Positions 16,263 through 24,453 of a DNA stretch of 64,000 nt are shown here, in pieces. The position numbers and the translations under genes were made by a program. The number at the start of each line of letters is the position of its first letter. The first letter of the stretch is position 1. The stretch comes from Cellulophaga sp. Hel_I_12 (GTDB lineage Bacteria > Bacteroidota > Bacteroidia > Flavobacteriales > Flavobacteriaceae). Below the pieces are notes generated by a model. That model made no database searches and was not told the origin of the DNA. It saw only the letters and a program-made list of their open reading frames with translations. Location of the stretch: positions 2,669,501 to 2,733,500 of the forward strand of contig NZ_JUHB01000001.1 in NCBI RefSeq assembly GCF_000799565.1, in the 5' to 3' direction.

Positions 16263-17870
16263 ATGAAGAAAAAGCAATCCTTTATGTGGCCAACGCTTTT
16301 AGCGGGAACGCTAGCCCTTGGCGTGTTTATTGGAGGCAAACTTCATTTTAACGATACGCCCGAAAAGTTATTTACTACCAATTCAAAAAAAGATAAGCTC
16401 AATAGGCTAATCGATTATATCGACTATGAGTATGTAGACGATATTAATACCGATAGTATTGTTGATGTAGCTGTAAATAATATTTTAGATAAGTTAGATC
16501 CACATTCTGTGTATATCCCTAAGAAAAGTATGGCTAAGGTATCTGAAAATATGAAGGGAGACTTTGTAGGTATCGGGATTAGTTTTTTTATGGAAAACGA
16601 TACTATTGCGGTGGTCAGAGCCATTGAGGGTGGGCCTAGTTTTAAAAATGGTATTCAACCTGGTGATCGCATTTTGATGGCAGATAATATGCCTTTATTT
16701 GGACAGGAGATTAGTAATGAAAAGGTTATTGACAAGTTAAAAGGACTTAAGGGAACTCCTGTAAAACTTAAAATATACCGTAAACAAGATGATAAAATTT
16801 TTGATATCATTCTAAAACGCGATGATATTCCGCTAAAAAGTGTAGACGCGGCTTACATGTTAACTCAGGATATGGGTTATATTAAAATTAACCGATTTGC
16901 AGAAACTACTTTTAAAGAATTTAAAACGGCACTCAATGCCTTACAAAAACAAGGAGCACGAAAACTTACCCTTGATTTACGTGATAATCCAGGAGGTTAT
17001 TTAGGCATTGCAGAACAAATGGCTGATGAGTTTTTAGAAAACGGAAAATTAATTTTATTTACAAAAAACAAAAAGGGTCAGATAGATTATTCTTATGCTA
17101 CCAAAAAAGGAGCTTTTGAAAATAAGCCTATCTACGTATTAATTAATGAACTTTCGGCCTCTGCAAGTGAAATTATTGCTGGTGCCTTACAGGATAATGA
17201 TATTGGTACTATTGTGGGGCGTCGTTCTTTTGGAAAAGGTTTGGTGCAACGTGAAATGGAACTAGGAGATGGTTCTGCAGTTCGCTTAACGATATCACGT
17301 TATTATACACCAACGGGACGGTCTATTCAAAAAAACTACGCCAATGGAAATAAAGATTATTATCAAAAATTTATGGATCGGTATGCCAGTGGAGAATTGG
17401 TTGCTGTGGATAGCATTAAAGTAGCTGATTCATTGAAGTTTACCACCCCAAAGGGTAAAGTGGTTTATGGCGGTGGAGGTATTGTCCCTGATGTTTTTGT
17501 TCCGATTGGCACCAATGAAAATGAAGCTATTAGTTCAGTAGAGAGCGAGGTCATTATGTCGCGTTTCATCTTTGATCACTTAGAAGAAGATAGAAAACGG
17601 TATACTGCGTATTCAGAAAAAAACTTTATAGAAAATTTTAGGGTTGACGATATTCTCTTTCAAAATTACATCAGTCACATATCAAAATTTCTGGACCCGA
17701 GAGTTCCGGGAATTGATTATTACGCCTACGAAGACAAAATAAAGCTGTACCTCAAAGCAGCATTGGCAGAACAACTGTTTAATCCAAATGCTTTTGCCAT
17801 TATTAAAGGGAAAGCCGATACCATGCTTAAAAAAGTTTTGGAGTTAGATGATTCCATACCAAATAAATGA
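16263..17870 (+). CDS. C-terminal processing peptidase, S41 family
   Basis: A 535-residue periplasmic serine protease anchored by an N-terminal hydrophobic segment (about 8-24). A PDZ domain follows at about 90-185 (FVGIGISFFM, PGDRILMAD). The S41 catalytic core contains LDLRDNPGGYLG and the Ser/Lys dyad: Ser300 in LSASASEIIAGALQDND and Lys325 in RRSFGKGLVQRE, 25 residues apart as in E. coli Prc. The C-terminal about 110 residues form the helical extension usual in Bacteroidota members. The likely role is degradation or trimming of envelope proteins. Confidence 0.93.
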   Translation: MKKKQSFMWPTLLAGTLALGVFIGGKLHFNDTPEKLFTTNSKKDKLNRLIDYIDYEYVDDINTDSIVDVAVNNILDKLDPHSVYIPKKSMAKVSENMKGDFVGIGISFFMENDTIAVVRAIEGGPSFKNGIQPGDRILMADNMPLFGQEISNEKVIDKLKGLKGTPVKLKIYRKQDDKIFDIILKRDDIPLKSVDAAYMLTQDMGYIKINRFAETTFKEFKTALNALQKQGARKLTLDLRDNPGGYLGIAEQMADEFLENGKLILFTKNKKGQIDYSYATKKGAFENKPIYVLINELSASASEIIAGALQDNDIGTIVGRRSFGKGLVQREMELGDGSAVRLTISRYYTPTGRSIQKNYANGNKDYYQKFMDRYASGELVAVDSIKVADSLKFTTPKGKVVYGGGGIVPDVFVPIGTNENEAISSVESEVIMSRFIFDHLEEDRKRYTAYSEKNFIENFRVDDILFQNYISHISKFLDPRVPGIDYYAYEDKIKLYLKAALAEQLFNPNAFAIIKGKADTMLKKVLELDDSIPNK

Positions 17871-18033
17871 TAATTTTTAGACCATAACAAAAATTTATTT
17901 GGAAGAACTATTGCAGATTGTACCTCGTATTCCGCTCGATTTTACGAGCTAAAATTTAATTAAAAGCTGAATTATTAACGCCCACGACTTTTAGGAAATT
18001 CTCATTTTAAGCCTTGTTTACTTCGTAAACGTA

Positions 18034-18237
18034 TTATTCCTCTTTTACTTTGTTTTGAATTTTTTTTGACATTAAAAAAATGACTAAGACAACAATAGCG
18101 CACAACGAGGCAACAATACCAATCAAGGCAATAGTACTATCACCTTGAAGTAAATTATCGAAATTCAGCATAGTGCTATTGTAACCTATCAATGCCACTG
18201 CAATTAGGATCAGTAAAAAGCTAATGTATTTATTCAT
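18034..18237 (-). CDS. Small two-helix membrane protein
   Basis: A 67-residue protein made of two hydrophobic helices (about residues 4-20 and 36-57) joined by a short polar loop, with a lysine-rich cytoplasmic tail KKIQNKVKEE. It lies 36 bases downstream of the marC-like gene on the same strand and may be its operon partner. The composition and charge pattern support a real membrane peptide. Function and family are not known. Confidence 0.65.
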   Translation of the reverse strand: MNKYISFLLILIAVALIGYNSTMLNFDNLLQGDSTIALIGIVASLCAIVVLVIFLMSKKIQNKVKEE

Positions 18238-18273
18238 GACTAGTTTTATAGGATTCAGATAAAAAATGTTTTA

Positions 18274-18852
18274 TTAAAAAAGCTGATTTATGTTAGATGC
18301 AAATAACTTAACAGATATGGCCAATAAAATCACTCCAAAAACTTTACGGATAACACTCAGGCCAGCTTTTCCTAATACTTTCTCTATTTTTTTAGATGAT
18401 TTTAAAACCAAATAAACAAAGATAATATTTACGATAATAGCGACGATAATATTTTCTACAAAGTACTCTGCACGTAATGATAAAATAGCCGTCATGGTGC
18501 CTGCCCCTGCAATTAATGGAAAAGCAATGGGGACTATCGATGCACTTTCGGGTTCGTCGTCTCTATATAATGATATACCCAAAATCATTTCTATAGCCAA
18601 GAAAAAAATAACAAAAGCACCTGCAACAGCAAATGAGTTCACGTCAATACCAATAAGTTTTAATATTTCTTCCCCGACAAACAAAAAGGAAACCATAATA
18701 ACGGCAGCTACAATAGAGGCTTTTTCAGAATGAATGTGCCCTACTTTGTTGCGTAAGCCTATGATGATGGGGATGCTTCCCAAGATATCAATTACAGCAA
18801 AAAGCACCATCGATGCGGTGGCTATTTCTCTAAAATTAAAATGAAATTCCAT
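18274..18852 (-). CDS. MarC family (UPF0056) membrane protein
   Basis: A 192-residue protein with six predicted helices of the MarC/UPF0056 family. The typical features are the N-terminal LFAVIDILGSIPIIIGL, the central FVIFFLAIEMILGISLYRDD, the PIAFPLIAGAGTMTAIL re-entrant-like motif and a final GLSVIRKVFGVILLAISVKLF helix. MarC was once linked to multiple antibiotic resistance, but that link was not sustained and the role is unknown. A small membrane protein gene follows on the same strand. Confidence 0.92.
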   Translation of the reverse strand: MEFHFNFREIATASMVLFAVIDILGSIPIIIGLRNKVGHIHSEKASIVAAVIMVSFLFVGEEILKLIGIDVNSFAVAGAFVIFFLAIEMILGISLYRDDEPESASIVPIAFPLIAGAGTMTAILSLRAEYFVENIIVAIIVNIIFVYLVLKSSKKIEKVLGKAGLSVIRKVFGVILLAISVKLFASNINQLF

Positions 18853-18929
18853 ACTTTTTTAAATTCTTTGCAAATTTACGGTTTAATTCAACTTTTAGAT
18901 GTTTTAACGTGAAATATAATTTGTTGAGG

Positions 18930-18937
18930 TATCTTTG
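18930..18937 (+). promoter_or_regulatory. -7 element TATCTTTG before DUF3109 gene
   Basis: A perfect TAnnTTTG octamer lies 18 bases upstream of the ATG at 18956. An in-frame TTG at 18935 falls inside this box, which supports the downstream ATG as the start. Confidence 0.5.
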
Positions 18938-18955
18938 CGCTTCTTAAATCTATGT

Positions 18956-19525
18956 ATGTTTCAAATTGGTAAAGCCTTAGTTTCAGAAGAAATTATTGAG
19001 AAAGAATTTGTCTGTAATCTGTCTGCTTGTAAAGGCGCATGTTGTGTAGACGGTGATGCAGGAGCCCCTTTAGAGGAGAAAGAAACCGAAATATTAGTTG
19101 ATATTTATCAGAAGGTAAAGCCCTTTTTAAGAGCTGAAGGCATTGCCGTTATTGAAGACGAAGGTGCTTTTGTAAAGGGTGAAGATGGCGAATGGGAAAC
19201 TCCCTTGGTTAACGGTAGTGAATGTGCCTATGTTGTTTTTTCGGAAGACGGCATTACAAAATGTGGCTTAGAGGAAGCCTATAATGCGGGCGCCACCAAA
19301 TTCAGAAAACCAGTTTCATGTCATTTATACCCTATCAGAATTCGAGAGTATTCAGAATTTGTTGCGGTAAATTATCACAAATGGGAGATTTGTGACGCTG
19401 CTTGTTCTTTAGGATCAGCATTAGAAGTACCCATTTATAAGTTTGTAAAGGAAGCTTTAATCAGAAAGTTTGGTAAAAAGTGGTACGCAGAATTAGAGGA
19501 GGTTGCTCAAAATTTAGCTAAATAG
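18956..19525 (+). CDS. DUF3109 family cysteine-rich protein
   Basis: A 189-residue cytosolic protein of the DUF3109 family, recognised by IGKALVSEEIIEKEFVC followed by NLSACKGACCVDGDAGAPL. Cysteines recur in ECAYVVF, KCGLEEAYN, VSCHLYPIR and ICDAACSLG, a pattern like the YkgJ-type CxxxCxxxCC proteins, so an Fe-S or zinc centre is plausible. The ATG was preferred over an upstream in-frame TTG that overlaps the promoter box. Its 3' end overlaps the convergent kinase gene by 8 bases. Function is unknown. Confidence 0.88.
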   Translation: MFQIGKALVSEEIIEKEFVCNLSACKGACCVDGDAGAPLEEKETEILVDIYQKVKPFLRAEGIAVIEDEGAFVKGEDGEWETPLVNGSECAYVVFSEDGITKCGLEEAYNAGATKFRKPVSCHLYPIRIREYSEFVAVNYHKWEICDAACSLGSALEVPIYKFVKEALIRKFGKKWYAELEEVAQNLAK

Positions 19526-21491
19526 TGGGGATAAGAACAACTACTTTAGTACCAATAGCTAGGTTGTTTTCGTCATATAAATCAATAATCGTAACATCAT
19601 AAGAATTTTGATAGTCCTTTGAAAAATTTTCCAAACGTTCTTTGGTGATCGTAATACCAATAGAGTTTCGTTTCAAAACCTTATTTTCTTTTATCACTTC
19701 TGAAGCATCTCGGCCAATGCCATTATCCGTAATAGAAATTGCGATTAGATAATTGTCCTGATTCTGAATATCAATTGTTATTTGTTTTTCACCTTCTTTT
19801 GACGATAGTCCATGCCAAATAGAATTTTCTAAAAACGGTTGTAATATAAGGGAGGGAATTTTTATAGCATCTACATCTAAGCCCTCTTGAATATTTATTG
19901 TAAACCCTATTTCATTCGAGAATCTAATGTTTTCAATATTCATGTAGAGTTCTGCCGTTTCTAACTCTTCTGCTAGTGTTATTTCTTTTAGTGAAGAAGC
20001 TTCTAATATTTTACGGACTAATTTTGAAAACTTATTGAGGTAATAAACAGCATTTTTCTTTTCATTATTAATGATGTATAATTTGATGGAGTTTAATGAA
20101 TTAAAAATAAAATGAGGATTCATTTGGCTTCTTAACATGCTTTGCTCCAAAGTCAGTAATTTTTTGTCATTTTTTAATTGGTATTGCTTGTAAAGTATGT
20201 ATAAAATAATGACAGATAAGGCTAACAACAAAGCACTGATAAGTAGGGTGTTTTCTTTTTTTTTGAGTTTTAATTGAATTAATTCGTTTTGTCGTGCGAG
20301 TGTTTCAATTTGATTGTTTTTTTTCTCTGAGTCGTATTTAAAAATAATATCCTGTACGTAGCGAATGTTGGTTTCATTATTGATGCCGTCCTCAATAGAT
20401 TTATAGGTCTTAAAAGATTGTAGTGCTTGATCAAATTTGTTTTGTTTGCTATACAATTCTGATAGAAATTCGTGTCCTAAAGCCTGAGAAAGATGCAAAT
20501 CGTGCTTTTTTGCTAATAGGATACCCTCCAGTAAATTTGTTTCAGCTAATTCAAAATTACCGAGCTTTATATAGGCCCAACCCATATTAATATAAACAGA
20601 AGTGGTTATAAACTTATCACTAATAGCAATAGCTTTTTTTAAAGTAGGGTTGAGAATTCGCAAGGCTTCGTTGAGTCTATTTTGCTTGATGTAAATTTTT
20701 GCAATACTATTATTACAAATAACACGACCCCTGTCACTATTTATTTCTTCATTAAGAGCTAGCGACTTACGGTAGTAGTTAAGCGCAAGTTTTAGGTCGT
20801 TCAGCTCCTCGTAACATTCTCCTAAATTTTGGTTATTTATGGCCAAGCCCAAGGTGTTATTGAGTTCTTTTTCTAGCAGTAAGGATTTTTTATAGGTTTC
20901 AATGGCAACGGGGTATTGTTTTAAACTTTGATAAATATTTCCAATGCCGTTTAAAGAAACATTAATACTTCTTCTTAGGCCCTTGCTCGGATTTTTGACA
21001 CCCTCGGCTAAAGCTAATGCTTCTTGGGCATAGTCTAATGCAGTTTTAATAGCATCCATGCGTCTGTAAACCACACTGAGCATATTAAGACTATAGACTT
21101 TTAATTCTAAATTATCAGCCTTTTTAGCGAGCTCTAAGGCTTGTTTATGAAGGTTGATGGCTTTAGCATAACTAGAGGTATTTCTATGCCAAGTACCCAG
21201 TTGATTTAAAGCATAGGATTGTCCATTAAAATATTTTTTGGCAGCAGCTTCATTGTTAAAATGCCGCATTAAAATAGTATCATACCGAGACGGCTTTAGA
21301 ATGGAGTCAATATCGGTATAGGTTTTTGGTGCTGCCTTTATTAAACTATCCGCAGTTTTTTTAAATTTTAAAGGAATAGTTTGTGAAAAAGAAAAACCAC
21401 TAAGCAGAAAAAAAAATGCCAGACATATAGCATTTAGATAAACAGCCCTAAAAGAGGTAAAGCCGTTGAAAATTTCTTCTTTTTTACACAT
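19518..21491 (-). CDS. TPR-containing LytS-type sensor histidine kinase
   Basis: A 657-residue sensor with a signal segment (about 17-36), a periplasmic array of about seven tetratricopeptide repeats (90-375), a membrane helix (417-434) and a cytoplasmic His_kinase domain of the LytS/YehU type. The phospho-acceptor is His460 in SQMNPHFIFNSLNSIK, and the ATP site includes PSLILQPFLENSIWHGL and ITDNGIGRDA. TPR-LytS kinases are common in Flavobacteriaceae and pair with LytTR regulators. The cognate regulator gene is immediately upstream, 8 bases apart. The signal sensed is unknown. Confidence 0.92.
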   Translation of the reverse strand: MCKKEEIFNGFTSFRAVYLNAICLAFFFLLSGFSFSQTIPLKFKKTADSLIKAAPKTYTDIDSILKPSRYDTILMRHFNNEAAAKKYFNGQSYALNQLGTWHRNTSSYAKAINLHKQALELAKKADNLELKVYSLNMLSVVYRRMDAIKTALDYAQEALALAEGVKNPSKGLRRSINVSLNGIGNIYQSLKQYPVAIETYKKSLLLEKELNNTLGLAINNQNLGECYEELNDLKLALNYYRKSLALNEEINSDRGRVICNNSIAKIYIKQNRLNEALRILNPTLKKAIAISDKFITTSVYINMGWAYIKLGNFELAETNLLEGILLAKKHDLHLSQALGHEFLSELYSKQNKFDQALQSFKTYKSIEDGINNETNIRYVQDIIFKYDSEKKNNQIETLARQNELIQLKLKKKENTLLISALLLALSVIILYILYKQYQLKNDKKLLTLEQSMLRSQMNPHFIFNSLNSIKLYIINNEKKNAVYYLNKFSKLVRKILEASSLKEITLAEELETAELYMNIENIRFSNEIGFTINIQEGLDVDAIKIPSLILQPFLENSIWHGLSSKEGEKQITIDIQNQDNYLIAISITDNGIGRDASEVIKENKVLKRNSIGITITKERLENFSKDYQNSYDVTIIDLYDENNLAIGTKVVVLIPTI

Positions 21492-21499
21492 AAACGAAT

Positions 21500-22240
21500 T
21501 TAAAGTAAGTCTAAAAAGTCAGATTTTTTTTGACGAGAAACTGGGATTTTATGATTAGACTCTAATACAACATACCCATCGGTTTTTAAGAATTCTTTAA
21601 TTTTGTTGAGGTTGATAATATAGGAATTATGAATTCTAAAAAAGGTTTCCTGGGGTAAAATTTCATTTACTTCTTTTAGTTTTTTGGTCAGTACAATTTT
21701 ATGTCCGTCGCTAAGAAATATAGTGGTATAGTTGCCGTCTGATTCTGCATATAAAATTTGATCACAACTTAAAAACACTAATTTCCCATCTGTGTTTAGG
21801 GTTATTTTTTTTTGGATCGCATTGGCATTAAAATTTAAAAGAATTTTTTCTAATTTATCTGCAGAATAGTTCCTGGCATTGTATTTTTTGATTTTTACAA
21901 TGGTATCATGTAAATCGTCAGAATCAATAGGTTTTAAAAGATAATCTATAGCTTCATTCTTTAAAGCTTTAATGGCGTATTGATTATAAGCAGTGGTAAT
22001 GACTATTGGAAATTCTTTATTTTTTAGTTTTTGAATAAACTGAAAACCGTCCATGGTAGGCATTTCAATATCTAAAAAAAGACAATCAGGTGTGTTTTCG
22101 CTTTTATTTAAATGGGCTAAAGCTTCTAAAGGGTTCGTAAAAGACGCCACAACTTTTATCTCGTCACTAAAATTAGTGAGTTCCCAAGATAAACTTTGGA
22201 GTGCTTTTATTTCATCATCTACAATTACAGCTTCTAACAT
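21500..22240 (-). CDS. LytTR family response regulator
   Basis: A 246-residue regulator with an N-terminal receiver domain, phospho-acceptor Asp57 in CLFLDIEMPTMDGF, conserved Thr in VITTAYNQYA and Lys in YLLKPID, and a C-terminal LytTR DNA-binding domain (ILYAESDGNYTTIFLSDG, FFRIHNSYIINLNKIKEF). The start MLEAVIVDDE at 22240 is preferred to a TTG 21 bases upstream because the receiver begins at once and a TATTTTTG promoter box overlaps the TTG. It forms an operon with the downstream TPR-LytS kinase gene. Confidence 0.92.
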   Translation of the reverse strand: MLEAVIVDDEIKALQSLSWELTNFSDEIKVVASFTNPLEALAHLNKSENTPDCLFLDIEMPTMDGFQFIQKLKNKEFPIVITTAYNQYAIKALKNEAIDYLLKPIDSDDLHDTIVKIKKYNARNYSADKLEKILLNFNANAIQKKITLNTDGKLVFLSCDQILYAESDGNYTTIFLSDGHKIVLTKKLKEVNEILPQETFFRIHNSYIINLNKIKEFLKTDGYVVLESNHKIPVSRQKKSDFLDLL

Positions 22241-22581
22241 AAGTACCTTAAATGTAATCAAAAATAATTGTTATTGCTTGGGCCATAGCTCAATTTGTAT
22301 CAATGGTTATAAATTAAGTACAATCGGACTTTAATCGTAAAATTAATTTCAATTTGTTTATAAACTGAACAAAAAGGCTAGGATTATGTCTATTTTTTTC
22401 AAATACCAATTATACACTTTTGATCACCATTGGCACAATCCTCAACTGAATGACCTATTAAAATTTATAATTTAGTTTCGGAAAATTAATAGGCCCCTGT
22501 TTAACTAGACATCAATTAAGTACAGGTAGATCATTAAACGCAACGAAAGCAGAATTTAGGAACATAATTAAATAATGGGTT
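22241..22581. other. Intergenic region between LytTR operon and small peptide gene
   Basis: A divergent promoter region of about 340 bases with no convincing gene. On the minus strand a -7-like TATTTTTG (22259-22266) lies 18 bases before the LytTR regulator start. The 11-mer AATTAAGTACA occurs twice in direct orientation, at 22312-22322 and 22514-22524, and could be a regulator site. Nothing else stands out. Confidence 0.4.
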
Positions 22582-22707
22582 ATGCAAAAATCATTTATTC
22601 TATTTATTATATTAATCATAGTCATTACCATAGCCGCAATTGTAGAAAATAATAGTAATAGGAACGGCGAGGCCCCTTTAATTGCGCATACAACGCTAAA
22701 GAACTAG
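22582..22707 (+). CDS. Possible 41-residue membrane or secreted peptide
   Basis: A short ATG frame encodes MQKSFILFIILIIVITIAAIV followed by a polar tail of about 20 residues, that is, one N-terminal membrane helix or uncleaved signal. It ends 18 bases before the next secreted protein gene, so it may be a leader gene of that unit. The clean hydrophobic/polar split is suggestive, but AT-rich DNA produces such frames by chance and there is no family evidence. Confidence 0.3.
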   Translation: MQKSFILFIILIIVITIAAIVENNSNRNGEAPLIAHTTLKN

Positions 22708-22725
22708 TAGCTTAATAAATTTTTT

Positions 22726-23262
22726 ATGATGTATCTTAAACATTTTGGTTTGAACATTTTTACAGGCTTCTTTCTAATTTTATTATGTACTTCATATTTG
22801 CCAAAAGAAGGCGTCATTGATTATGAAATACAATCAAAGCAAATGAATGTAAGCGGGAGCTTTAATCATGAGGTATTAGGTGATTTATCTTTTAGTGAAT
22901 CAACAGAAGTTAATACCAAAGGAGTTCCCTACGTAAGTTTAACTTTAAAATTAGAAAATGAATCTGAAAATAAGGTAGCTATTTTAATTTCAGAAGAAAA
23001 CACCAATGAGCCTATAAATGAAGGTAGTTACCATATTGCTACTGATACCTCTAAATCTCAACACTATTCCAATGGAGTTTTCGCTTATTATAATAATATC
23101 GCGTCCAATGAATTGCCTTTTTTTACAGAAAAAGGATTGGTGGTCATTACCAATAGATCAAACAAGCTAGTTGAAGGATACTTAAATCTTGACTTAAGAA
23201 ACGTTCAAGACAAAAAAATTACTGTATCTGGAAAATTTAGAGCAACTAAAAAATTACATTAA
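22726..23262 (+). CDS. Secreted hypothetical protein, 178 residues
   Basis: It has an N-terminal hydrophobic export segment (about residues 7-24, NIFTGFFLILLCTSYL) with a cysteine that lacks a proper lipobox. The mature part looks mainly beta, and its end GYLNLDLRNVQDKKITVSGKF resembles the final strands of small lipocalin-like or DUF6252-type flavobacterial proteins; this is only a resemblance. There are no catalytic motifs. A possible 41-residue peptide gene lies 18 bases upstream. Confidence 0.65.
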   Translation: MMYLKHFGLNIFTGFFLILLCTSYLPKEGVIDYEIQSKQMNVSGSFNHEVLGDLSFSESTEVNTKGVPYVSLTLKLENESENKVAILISEENTNEPINEGSYHIATDTSKSQHYSNGVFAYYNNIASNELPFFTEKGLVVITNRSNKLVEGYLNLDLRNVQDKKITVSGKFRATKKLH

Positions 23263-23805
23263 GGTACTATTTTGCACCCTAAAACTGTCAAACCAAAAAC
23301 AAGTATAAAGAAACTTATGAATAACTAGTTTAGTGCTATTATAACCAAAAACCAATAATCATAATTATTGAATATTGTTAGGTTTTTAGGTTTCGGGGGG
23401 AACTTCCTAAACCAACTAATTCAGTAATAGATTTAGGTAAATTATAGCTCTTTAGATTCGTGTGGTTTGGCAGTGTGCAAAATAAAATTAATAGTTGAGT
23501 GGAAGACAAGAATACACGTTTACCAAATATTAGGTATTAAAATGATACTTCTTTACATAGGGTTTTAGTACAGCTAAGGATAGATAGGCGATAACGTACA
23601 AGGACAAAATGATATAATGATTCTCCATTACTTCTTAATTTTCATAATTGCTATCTCATATACGTTATAACTACAGCGCGCAGATGATTAAGAAAAAGTT
23701 AAATTTTTTACTCAAAAAAAACCTTCGAGTATACGTTGATACTCAAAGGTTTTTTAGTGGTACCACAACACAGATTGCAGTACTTTTTTCACCACTACAT
23801 TCGGT
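23263..23805. other. Intergenic region of 543 bases
   Basis: No coding region is supported here. Only the terminator at 23714-23755 is clear, belonging to the minus-strand sugar oxidoreductase genes. The remainder is AT-rich with no tRNA-like fold or repeat that I can identify. Confidence 0.5.
23714..23755 (-). terminator. Intrinsic terminator after GMC small subunit gene
   Basis: A hairpin with stems CCTTcGAGTAT and ATACTCaAAGG (one mismatch) around a 6-base loop, flanked by an A-run on the left and a T-run on the right. On the minus strand it follows the small subunit gene by about 50 bases. Confidence 0.85.
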
Positions 23806-24453
23806 TTAAATAGCCCAAGCTTTTCCGCCAGTTAATTCTTGTACATCAGCACATCCAATATATTCTCCTGGAATTGGCAAATAGGCGAGCACCTCTTCTG
23901 CGATGTATTCAGAAGATTTGAAGGCCCAAATGGTTAAACCTCTTAAATTGTTAGCAAAGGCAAATCTAGAAATACCTTCATCTAAATCAGCTGTTTCACC
24001 AGCGGCTATGGCTTCATGATAGGTGTTAATTAATTTGAAATTCTTTGCTTCATCTTCTTTGCTAACTTTTAATGCGCTAGCCAAAACAGAGGTTAAATCT
24101 TCACTGGTTAAATCTTCAAGCTTTTCTTTACCAGCATCTTTAAGTGCTTTATCAGTAAATTTATTCATTGCCATTTTAAAGAAATTTTGATCTTTCTCTT
24201 CCATAATCTCTTTGGCAAAGGTATCAATAAACACATGTACATTTACTTCTGAAGCAGAAGGTGTATCTGTTTTAGGCAGTATAATATCTACTAATTTTGA
24301 AAGTACGTCACCTTCTTCTTTTGATAAAAACACAGGAGTCCAAGTAGCAATATTTTGCTCTTTACAACTCTGAACTAAACTAATTAGAGTTGGTGTGGCT
24401 ACGATGTAGCCTAAAGATAGGCCTAGGTTTTTGAGTGCTATTCTTCTATCCAT
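23806..24453 (-). CDS. Gluconate 2-dehydrogenase subunit 3 family protein (Tat-targeted)
   Basis: A 215-residue small subunit for a GMC dehydrogenase. The N-terminus MDRRIALKNLGLSLGYIVATP is a twin-arginine signal, ending at SLVQSC, which may be a lipobox. The body matches the subunit-3 family: LSKEEGDVLSKLVDIILPKTDTPSASEVNVH, then helices to the GEYIGCADV segment. Such subunits carry the large FAD subunit through Tat export. Its start codon overlaps the stop of the GMC gene by one base (TAATG), so the stoichiometry is probably coupled. Confidence 0.9.
   Translation of the reverse strand: MDRRIALKNLGLSLGYIVATPTLISLVQSCKEQNIATWTPVFLSKEEGDVLSKLVDIILPKTDTPSASEVNVHVFIDTFAKEIMEEKDQNFFKMAMNKFTDKALKDAGKEKLEDLTSEDLTSVLASALKVSKEDEAKNFKLINTYHEAIAAGETADLDEGISRFAFANNLRGLTIWAFKSSEYIAEEVLAYLPIPGEYIGCADVQELTGGKAWAI

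Noticed and set aside
17871..18033. tRNA-like or terminator hairpins after the CtpA-type gene
   Set aside because: Short stems such as GCTCG/CGAGC and GTTTAC/GTAAAC exist, but none has a T-run or cloverleaf.
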